DNA of 21,659 nt from Amoebophrya sp. AT5.2 (Eukaryota; Sar; Dinophyceae; Syndiniales; Amoebophryaceae). Positions within the stretch are counted from its first letter, which is position 1. Each line of letters opens with the position of its first letter. The stretch covers positions 1 to 21,659 of the forward strand of contig RXOD01004483.1 of NCBI GenBank assembly GCA_005223375.1, given 5' to 3'. Positions 16,019-21,659 of the stretch are shown in pieces. The notes below the pieces were generated by a model. The model saw only the letters and a list, made by a program, of their open reading frames with translations. It made no database searches and had not been told where the DNA came from. A program made the position numbers and the translations under genes.

Positions 16019-17746
16019 ATGGTGATCTCGTTCGTGCATGCTCCTCTGCCGCCGGCCGGTGGGGATGTGGCGCCTCGCGCCGGTTCGGTTTTCAGAAATG
16101 CTCCAGAAACTGCTTCCGCTCGGCTATCTGCCGCCGGATCCGGCAGCGCCTGGACCGGCGCGATGCCCAAGCGATTTTCCAGAAGGGCGGCTTCGTTCTG
16201 CACTGCCGCCACCGCCCTGCTCTACGCCGGGCCCATACTTTTTTCGCAGCCAGTCAACGCTGCCGTTGATGAGAATGGGAACGTCGTTGACGGCGGCGAG
16301 ATGAACATTTTGATGCCGCCAACGCCAGAGGGCTTCAACGCAACCGAGCAGGACCCCGAGCCCCCCTCACAGGACCGCATTCTCAAACTGCTCATGTACG
16401 AACTAGGCCAGTACAATGCCTACAAAATACCGCGCTTCGTGAACTTCTACGAGTACGAGGACTTCCAGGAGATGGACTGTCCAAAGAAGCTCGTCCACAT
16501 GACGAAGGAGTTCCAAGACTTGTCGGAGACTGTGACCCAGTGGCACTACAACTTCACGGGGACGGCGGGGTTGTTCTACCTGGTGCAAGACAAGAACGCG
16601 CCGGGGATCGACATTTCGTGGCTCTGGATGGCGCAGCACTTCCAGCATCGAGTCTCGTCGCTGATACAGAGATTCGTGTCGTGGATAATGGTAATTTGTG
16701 TACGGTGGAGTGCACGTACGACAGATGAAAAGGAACGCTGTCAACCGCTGGCAAGTATAGAATCTGGCGACTTCGTTAAAACAAGAACCAATCGATTCAC
16801 GAAAACAACACAGATTTTTTCGCTATCAACGAATTCGCACGACCCGGGCTGCCTATATTTTTCTCCCGGCGTGAGGAAGATCTTTGTGGAGCTGCTGACG
16901 CACATGAAACGGCTGCAGGGAGACAACTTGGCGCTACTCTGGAACGGCGCGGCATTTGGGATGCTGGGGGACGTGACGCGGGATGACTTCGAAGAATGGG
17001 AGCTTACGGAACAGGAAAAAATTGACTTCGGGGTCGCAAACAAAACGCGAGAGCAGATACTGGAGGACAGGAAAAAACCGAAGTCAAGGTACTGCGCATA
17101 GGAATCGTTTTCGCTGCGATTCACGGATGAGTGACTAATTTTTCGGTTTGCTGTAGCTGTTGTCATTGTCGGTGTCGCGGAGCACGACTGGCATGCCCAC
17201 GCGGGTGAGGTTAAAAATGGCGCTGTCGACTGTCTACCTTCACATTGATCCGAACTTACAAGCGCCGTAATTGTCGATCCACTTCGAGGTTAGCACGGAA
17301 GCACCGGAATCGTCAGCATACTAACCCAGAAACATTCATCAAACACAGGTTTTCGCAGAATCTGATATTTTCGAACATGTACACGGGCTCCGTTTCGCAG
17401 TGGGCCAATTTCTACGCGTACCGCATGACGAACGAGGTGCAGGGGCTGCTAACCCGGTGGGACATGGTGAAGGAGGAAATCGCCATCGAGTCCCAGGCGC
17501 ACGACAAGGTGAAGAGCCACCATCAGAACGAGCACGGCATGTTCCTGCCCTACGAACTCTGGCGGCGAGAAGTGTTCAAGCAGTGGGCGGTGGATAAGGG
17601 GCTGCTCCGGGGTATTTTCCGGCACGTAGTGGACGATCTGTACGCGCGGAGGTCGCTTGCGGACTTTGGAGCGGGAGGCGGACACTACGCAAAGTGGATT
17701 AACGACACAGGACTGCTCACGGCGTACGCATACGACGGGATACAGG
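16019..17746 (+). CDS. Probable secretory-pathway protein with C-terminal SAM-dependent methyltransferase domain; 3' end missing
   Basis: Exon 1 starts at 16019. Exon 2 ends at 17088 (TCA AG|GTACTG) and exon 3 runs 17349-17746, giving KKPKSRFSQNLIFSNMYTGS across a 260-nt intron. The intron between exons 1 and 2 is either 16681-16875 or 16691-16879; both keep frame and neither contains a stop. About 424 residues are present. Met49 (16163) begins a signal-peptide-like stretch: MPKRFSRR, then a hydrophobic SFCTAATALLYAGPILFS, then VNA-AV, so translation may start there. The middle region (about 110-300) is rich in Trp, Tyr and Phe and not recognised. Near the end, SLADFGAGGGHYAKWIND is a class I methyltransferase motif I (DFGxGxG), followed by AYAYDGIQ. 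Exon 3 ends CAG G|GTAAATTAG and no exon carrying the rest of the fold follows. The substrate is unknown. Confidence 0.78.
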
Positions 17747-17780
17747 GTAAATTAGAAGTTTGAAAGAAATTCATGGGAGA

Positions 17781-17803
17781 GGGAGCGCGATAATAATGCT
17801 CCC
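17781..17803. repeat. Stem-loop at the border of the GC-rich block
   Basis: GGGAGC (17781-17786) and GCTCCC (17798-17803) form a perfect 6-bp stem around an 11-nt AT-rich loop. It lies exactly where the methyltransferase intron gives way to the GC-rich - strand-coding block. It may be an element end or chance. Confidence 0.35.
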
Positions 17804-17893
17804 GCCCCGTTGTTGCCTGCTTACTCGAGACCCGACCTGTCAGCCCCGCGAGCCGCTGCCTTGCGCTGCCTTTCATCGCGCCTGTTAGCTTAT

Positions 17894-18232
17894 TCAGCGC
17901 CCCCGCCGTTCTCGTCGCCGGCTGCTTCTCGCGGTCGGCGTGATTGCCTGGCGCCGCCCTTCGGTTTTTACGCTCGCAAACCGTGCCGCGGGATCTCTCG
18001 CCCCTGGGGCTCTTGCGTTTTCGCCTTCCGCGCTCTTCTCGTCCACGTCGGTCATGTCGATGCCCTCGCGTATCTTTTCCCCACTCTTCCGCAGGTCATC
18101 CGCCGCACCCTTCTTCGTGTCGGCGTTTTAGAGAGGGCCGCGCGGCAGGGCTTGCGTCTCGGCCTCAGACATGACGCCCCCGATGCCTCGGGGGAAAATC
18201 ATGCCAGCCATGCCGTCGACGCTCGTGCCCAT
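17894..18232 (-). CDS. Unrecognised coding-like frame with one internal TAA
   Basis: An ATG at 18232 opens a 34-codon frame (MGTSVDGMAGMIFPRGIGGV...) that ends at TAA (18130-18128). The same frame continues for 77 codons with strongly protein-like sequence (TKKGAADDLRKSGEKIREGI, then DMTDVDEKSAEGEN) to TGA at 17894. The charged second part is hard to explain as noncoding GC-rich DNA. It may be one gene with a premature or recoded stop, or a remnant. No homologue is recognised. Confidence 0.3.
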
Positions 18233-18672
18233 TGTCTTGATTTTTTGGCGCTATTTTTCGCAGCCCGCCGCAACTTTGGGAACCGTTGGTGGGTGGTCTT
18301 CCTCGTTTTTTGTTCAGCGGCAGACTCACGATCGCGCCGGGCGGAATCATGTCGGCGCCATAGGCAGGCGCCGCCTCTGCGTCGCCATTGATTCTGCGGC
18401 GTCTCTGCGATTCCTTTGGGCCGTTACGCCATGGCGTGCGTGTGCATGGTTCCAGTCGGAGTTGGCTTGCTGCTGCTCCCGGACCAGCCTCACAAGACAG
18501 GCGCGCGCCGGTGTCCCGCGATCACTTCGCCCGACCCGGCTGGCCCTCGTTTGGTCGAGTACTCAGTCGATCGCCGGCGAAGGGGTGGCCGGCCTGGGGG
18601 CTGAGCCCGGTCGTTCAAGACTGGGCGGCTTTTTGTTGCGCCCCTTGTGGCTCGCCGTTTCTTTGGCTCGCC

Positions 18673-18718
18673 CTCGCCGGCGGTGGGTTCGCGCTAGCTG
18701 GCTGGTGAACTAACGGGG
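18673..18718. repeat. GC-rich mosaic repeat, copy A
   Basis: Shares several exact blocks with copy B. Direct: CTCGCCGGCGGTG (18673-18685 and 19028-19040), GCTAGCTGGCTGG (18693-18705 and 19058-19070) and GGTGAACTAACGGGG (18704-18718 and 19037-19051). Inverted: the 20-mer at 18685-18704 is the complement of 19007-19026. It lies just 3' of the small - strand frame ending at 18738. Confidence 0.8.
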
Positions 18719-18737
18719 ATGCGCTCGTGCTGCCTTC

Positions 18738-18974
18738 CTAGCCTCTGCGCGCAGCTCTGCTCTCGATTCGGACGCCAGACCTGGCGAGGTAGCAGAGGGA
18801 GCCCGCAAGGGCTGTCGCCGAGTCACCGCCCAGCTTGGTAAGCAGGTCGCACTCCAGTGACTCGCCCATGGTCTGCGCAGCGGAGTCCGCGAACTCTTTC
18901 AGCAGCCGGCTGGGGAGATCCGCGAGGTAGTGGCACCTGAGGAAGTCCGGCGGCCCAGCTTGCAGCTCTTTCAT
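18738..18974 (-). CDS. Small unrecognised protein, 78 aa
   Basis: ATG at 18974, TAG at 18740-18738. The sequence has a balanced, folded-protein-like composition (MKELQAGPPDFLRCHYLADL, then LLKEFADSAAQTMGESLECD) and a modestly hydrophobic stretch ATALAGSLCYLA. Mosaic repeat copies lie just upstream of its start (copy B) and just after its stop (copy A). The same frame stays coding-like past the TAG (EGSTSASPLVHQPASANPPP), with further in-frame stops at 18617 and 18524, before a region near 18350 that reads NKKRGRPP. Function unknown. Confidence 0.45.
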   Translation of the reverse strand: MKELQAGPPDFLRCHYLADLPSRLLKEFADSAAQTMGESLECDLLTKLGGDSATALAGSLCYLARSGVRIESRAARRG

Positions 18975-19006
18975 TGTTCACGGGGACGCACCGCCGGCGA
19001 ACACAT

Positions 19007-19070
19007 CAGCCAGCTAGCGCGAACCCGCTCGCCGGCGGTGAACTAACGGGGGCCCTCGCTAGCTGGCTGG
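19007..19070. repeat. GC-rich mosaic repeat, copy B, with internal hairpin
   Basis: Contains an inverted 20-mer shared with copy A (19007-19026) followed by three blocks shared with A in direct orientation but in a different order. Its ends, CAGCCAGCTAGCG (19007-19019) and CGCTAGCTGGCTG (19057-19069), are perfect 13-bp inverted repeats around a 37-nt loop. The stop codon of the - strand frame at 19043 lies inside the shared CTAACGGGG block. The layout resembles a recombined or fold-back intergenic element. Confidence 0.8.
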
Positions 19071-19477
19071 CTGCATGATGTTGCGCCTTCTCTACCTCGC
19101 GGAGGCCGCGCGTGCCCGTGTGGTACCCTTTCGCGATTCCTGTGCGGCGGCTCGGGGCGCTTAATTCGCAGAGACCAGCGCGGAGCTTCTGTCTTTCCGT
19201 CTTTCCCTTGCGCATTTCCGTGAGCAGATGCCTCCTCTGCGTCCGCTCCTGACTTTTCGTGGGACCAAAAGCCAAAGCGCTTGCCTCTCGAGTTACCAGG
19301 AGGCGCAACTGTGCAACGATGTGCAACCTCGGCCGTGCCGAGCAGCTCGCGGCTGTAATGTTCCCCAGTGCCTTGCTGCGTGTTAATTTCGGCGGCTTCA
19401 GCCTTGGGCACGTAGCGGACGGAGGGCATCTCGAAGCTGGGCTGGAGGCTGTCTCGAGTCGAAGGGGCCGCCTGACT
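19043..19477 (-). CDS. Unrecognised coding-like frame
   Basis: Open from 19477, with the first ATG at 19429 (MPSVRYVPKAEAAEINTQQG), to TAG at 19045-19043 inside repeat copy B. Composition in the first 90 residues is convincingly protein-like (THYS-type polar residues, Glu/Gln/Asn-rich); the last 40 are Arg/Pro-rich. The frame continues upstream across a TGA (19480-19478) into a segment with a possible membrane helix, FYEIASFIFFGLVSA (about 19625-19669). A competing ATG frame (19006-19485) has a composition typical of an off-frame reading. No homologue is recognised. Confidence 0.4.
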   Translation of the reverse strand, partial: SQAAPSTRDSLQPSFEMPSVRYVPKAEAAEINTQQGTGEHYSRELLGTAEVAHRCTVAPPGNSRGKRFGFWSHEKSGADAEEASAHGNAQGKDGKTEAPRWSLRIKRPEPPHRNRERVPHGHARPPRGREGATSCSQPASEGPR

Positions 19478-19494
19478 TCATGCATTCCGCTCTC

Positions 19495-20091
19495 TCAGTT
19501 CAGGTCCAAACACGATAGGGATCGTCCGCGAAGCGTCGAAGGGCTGTCGGCGTAGCCGCGCGCTCCGAAGGGGAACCAGGTGCAGCCCACCACTTCGGAG
19601 GCCGCGGAAGGACGCCCGAGCGCGAGCAGAGACCAAACCGAAGAAGATGAAGGAAGCAATTTCGTAAAAGCGTGCTGCTCTAGGGACGTGCTCCGGACTC
19701 CCCCTCGGAAGTTGACTGCCGAAGGGGCATCTGCCAAGTCCGCATCCTTGACGTAATTTCTCTTCTCCTTGGCCAACAGCAACTTCAGGGAAGAGCTGGG
19801 GTCAGCACCGAGAAAGCTCTTCACCATATTGGTCAGCATCTTGTCACCAGGAGCGCCCTTCTTCATGTCAGCGCAGCTCTTCAGGAAAGTGTCGATAGAG
19901 TCACCTCCGCCGACTCTTCCCACAGCAGTGAGATCCGTCACCACCGTTGTCGCAGCGTATGCAACGACTGGCGTTTTTTCTGGGTCTGCCTCTTGTGGGG
20001 ACTTCTTCGCTTAAAGCGCGCGGAAAAGGTAGCACGTCGCCGCGTCTCCCGGAATGGAAGCCGCAACGCACAGGAGTTCCAGGCTCTTCAT
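19495..20091 (-). CDS. Unrecognised coding-like frame with in-frame TAA
   Basis: An ATG at 20091 overlaps the stop of the next frame upstream (TAATG) and reads MKSLELLCVAASIPGDAATC to a TAA at 20013-20011. The frame then stays open to TGA at 19495. The central part is strongly protein-like: DSIDTFLKSCADMKKGAPGD, then a KSFLGADPSSSLKLLLAKEK stretch. After about 19680 the composition worsens and a different frame looks better, suggesting a frameshift or the end of the gene. No motif is recognised. Confidence 0.35.
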
Positions 20092-21062
20092 TATGGCGCA
20101 CAGTTTGGAAGGGGTCCAAACTCGTCCCGCTGCGCGTAAGTATAAGTACGACGATCGAAGCGCGGCGCCATCCGGTTAACAGGATCGGCCTGCTGCGTCA
20201 TGCGGTCGATCGTCTGCCTCATGCCTTTCGCGTCGTGATGCCGATCGACGGGCCCCGCCGGTTTCGTCTTTGCCGGGCGCCCCGTCGCGGGCAGTTCCTT
20301 GGTCTGCGTCAAGAGATTAGCTGGCGGACGATCATGCGGAGACAGGGGCGACGGTGCGGGGCTCGGAGAAGCGCGAAGACCCATCGCCGTCACTGCTGAC
20401 GTAGATCCTCGCGGAGGTCTGTAGGCGTGGGGGCTTAGCCCATCCACCCGATTCAGCCCGGGACCTGGGACGGGCTGGACGCGGGCGGCGAATGCATTAA
20501 AGAACGCGCGCGGCTTGTGGCGCGGCTTCCTGCTTTGCGTCACTCCGTCCCGCCTCGATGCCTTCGCGCTCTGCTGCGCTGCGTGTGCGTTCGCCGCTTT
20601 CTGTTGCTCTTCGTTGCGCGTGCTGCCCGCGTTCTCCGCGGGTTCGCTGTCGATCGTTCCGCGACATTCAACGACGTGCAACCCGATCCGCCCGGTGAAG
20701 ACTGTCAGGCCTCGCGCTGCGTGGACGGTCTTGCACACGCCTGGCGCCAATGGGAAACCAAAGGCCTCCACGTTCAGGAAGGAGCTCGGAGCGAGGGCCG
20801 CGCCCCGCGCTTTCGGTTTTAGTGGGCGCCGCCCGTCTTCTCTTCCAGTGGCAGAACTTGCAACGCGACCACAAAAAACATCCCGCCGCGAACAAAACCG
20901 CCCCGGTGAGCACGGGCGGCGCCTGGGCAGTTTTTGCGGTCCGTGGTTCTTTCTTGTCTTTCTATTCTGAAGCCGAGGGAGGACATTCGATCCAAGTTCT
21001 AAGCGACTCGGGCGCCCAGGCGGAACCCGGGGGAAAGATTTGCCTGTGAGTCGCGTGGCCAT
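20091..21062 (-). CDS. Unrecognised 323-codon open frame
   Basis: The longest - strand frame of the block, ending at TAA 20093-20091. From about 20800 downwards it is coding-like, with G or C in many third positions: HVVECRGTIDSEP, NEEQQKAANAHAAQQSAKAS, and near the end KGMRQTIDRMTQQADPVNRM followed by RRTYTYAQRDEFGP. The first 80 codons are Arg/Pro-rich and are overlapped by a better frame with a membrane helix, so the true start is probably near 20800-20850 or reached by a frameshift. The sequence after DEFGP also reads well in another frame (FQTVRHNEEPGTPVRCG), as if one C in a CCCC run were extra. No homologue is recognised. Confidence 0.4.
   Translation of the reverse strand: MATRLTGKSFPRVPPGRPSRLELGSNVLPRLQNRKTRKNHGPQKLPRRRPCSPGRFCSRRDVFCGRVASSATGREDGRRPLKPKARGAALAPSSFLNVEAFGFPLAPGVCKTVHAARGLTVFTGRIGLHVVECRGTIDSEPAENAGSTRNEEQQKAANAHAAQQSAKASRRDGVTQSRKPRHKPRAFFNAFAARVQPVPGPGLNRVDGLSPHAYRPPRGSTSAVTAMGLRASPSPAPSPLSPHDRPPANLLTQTKELPATGRPAKTKPAGPVDRHHDAKGMRQTIDRMTQQADPVNRMAPRFDRRTYTYAQRDEFGPLPNCAP
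20668..20961 (-). CDS. Coding-like frame with one predicted membrane helix
   Basis: Continues directly after a TAG at 20964-20962 in the same frame as the preceding segment. It starts KDKKEPRTAKTAQAPP, then a hydrophobic helix VLTGAVLFAAGCFLW, then a basic, Cys-containing SRCKFCHWKRRR. That pattern suggests a single-pass membrane anchor. It ends at TGA 20670-20668, but the composition decays earlier, near 20780, where another frame takes over. No ATG lies near its beginning. Confidence 0.3.
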   Translation of the reverse strand, partial: KDKKEPRTAKTAQAPPVLTGAVLFAAGCFLWSRCKFCHWKRRRAAPTKTESAGRGPRSELLPERGGLWFPIGARRVQDRPRSARPDSLHRADRVARR

Positions 21063-21300
21063 CCTTGACGAACTTGCTCAGGCGGCGGAGAATGGTCGGA
21101 GCGTCTAGCCCCAGCGCCTCGGCCGGGTCCTTCTTCTTCATACCCATACGCTTCCGGCCGGGGAGAGCAATCTTCCGCACCGCGTTCGGCGAGAGTGCTT
21201 TTCGTGTAGCTCGCAGGGCGCCGGCCTCCGCGGCTGTTCCTTCTTCTTGGCGACGTCGGCGACTTGGCTCCTCGCTGCGAATCCGGAGCCGGGCGACAAG
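20962..21300 (-). CDS. Unrecognised basic coding-like frame
   Basis: Open from 21300, just after an in-frame TGA at 21303-21301, to TAG at 20964-20962. The core is very protein-like: RATRKALSPNAVRKIALPGR, KRMGMKKKDPAEALGLDAPT, ILRRLSKFVKDGHATHRQ. It is rich in Lys/Arg and may bind nucleic acid, but no domain is recognised. No good upstream ATG is in frame; the nearby MLESQGPAARLP frame begins with ATG and could feed into this one by a frameshift. Sense continues past the stop. Confidence 0.35.
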   Translation of the reverse strand, partial: LVARLRIRSEEPSRRRRQEEGTAAEAGALRATRKALSPNAVRKIALPGRKRMGMKKKDPAEALGLDAPTILRRLSKFVKDGHATHRQIFPPGSAWAPESLRTWIECPPSASE

Positions 21301-21658
21301 TCAGCCCGCGGCAATCGAGCCGCCGGCCCTTGGCTTTCCAACATCCCCAGAAAGCTAGCCGCCGGCTCGCAGCGCGCGCCCGGCGTGAGGCTCCGGCGGA
21401 CCTAGCGGCGCGCGATAGCCTCCGCGACACGCTGAAGCGGGGCGCGATCTGTTCCCCCTCGTCGTCGGCATCGTTCGTCTTGTGCTCTTCCCTGAGCTCC
21501 CGCCCCCTTGTTTTCTGTAGCTCTTCCCCGGCGTCGGTGTATAACACGGCGCGGAGACTGGTCGCGTCGGGCGCGCGAACCGCGCGGCGCGCGCGGTGCT
21601 TTCCTTTGTGTGCCGCGACGTCTTTCAGACTGGCGCAGCTCGATCGACGACAGGGGCG
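20999..21658 (-). CDS. Partial open frame running off the right edge
   Basis: Open from the window end to TAG at 21001-20999, so its start lies outside. Only the first ~95 codons (down to about 21375) look coding: LRAVLYTDAGEELQKTRGRE, then LREEHKTNDADDEGEQIAPR. Below that it is overlapped by the better frame ending at 20962. A motif GCTAGCCGCCGGC (21350-21362 region) recalling the mosaic repeats follows the good part, as repeats also follow other frames of this block. Confidence 0.3.
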   Translation of the reverse strand, partial: RPCRRSSCASLKDVAAHKGKHRARRAVRAPDATSLRAVLYTDAGEELQKTRGRELREEHKTNDADDEGEQIAPRFSVSRRLSRAARSAGASRRARAASRRLAFWGCWKAKGRRLDCRGLTCRPAPDSQRGAKSPTSPRRRNSRGGRRPASYTKSTLAERGAEDCSPRPEAYGYEEEGPGRGAGARRSDHSPPPEQVRQGWPRDSQANLSPGFRLGARVA

Positions 21659-21659
21659 G

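Noticed and set aside
17810..18713. Long + strand frames at 17810-18391 and 18171-18713, and others to 21358
   Set aside because: Rich in Arg, Ser, Phe and Leu in the pattern expected opposite real coding sequence in GC-rich DNA; the - strand reads better throughout.
19006..19485. 159-codon ATG frame on - strand
   Set aside because: Arg/Pro/Ser-rich composition typical of an off-frame reading; the overlapping frame ending at 19043 is more protein-like.
17894..21300. Genome-wide stop-codon reassignment as the explanation for the broken - strand frames
   Set aside because: The + strand genes (V-ATPase c, STYX, RBBP6-like and others) terminate at ordinary TGA, TAG and TAA codons at expected lengths and contain no in-frame stops.

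Overview
The first ~17.75 kb reads as a nuclear genome segment of a unicellular eukaryote. Seven spliced or intronless protein genes plus the 5' part of an eighth all lie on the + strand, head to tail. Introns are short (90-260 nt) with GT..AG ends, and coding exons are GC-rich. The one-directional packing, and pyrimidine-rich AG sites just upstream of several start codons, suggest an alveolate, perhaps of dinoflagellate or syndinean type with spliced-leader trans-splicing. That placement is inference; no spliced-leader gene, rRNA or tRNA was seen.

Gene order: V-ATPase proteolipid subunit c (798-1795, five exons, 168 aa); a small coiled-coil orphan (2629-3251, two exons); a multi-KH RNA-binding protein (3660-5483, one 105-nt in-frame intron); a STYX-type pseudophosphatase (6076-7337, four exons) whose catalytic Cys is Gly; a 1059-aa SWIM/RING/ZZ-like/RING protein resembling the ZSWIM2 E3 ligases (7886-11065); an RBBP6/Mpe1-type zinc-knuckle plus RING protein lacking the usual N-terminal DWNN domain (12489-13426); a 631-aa charged, IPAPI-repeat protein only 83 nt downstream (13510-15405), which may be the C-terminal half of the RBBP6 gene; and a probably secretory protein with a C-terminal SAM-methyltransferase fold (from 16019) whose coding sequence stops at a splice donor at 17746 with no following exon in the window. 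Themes are RNA 3'-end processing and RNA binding, ubiquitin transfer, and membrane energetics, but nothing indicates co-regulation beyond shared direction.

From about 17.8 kb to the end the character changes abruptly. The sequence is more GC-rich, the typical introns disappear, and protein-like reading frames lie on the - strand. They are short, switch frame, and are broken by single in-frame stops of all three kinds, with coding-like sequence on both sides. Two GC-rich mosaic repeat copies (around 18.7 and 19.0 kb) flank one of the small frames. None of these products was recognised. The block could be a decayed or unusually decoded mobile or viral-type element, a cluster of small overlapping genes, or a mis-joined contig; the methyltransferase gene is cut at its border. 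This is the part most worth a second look.
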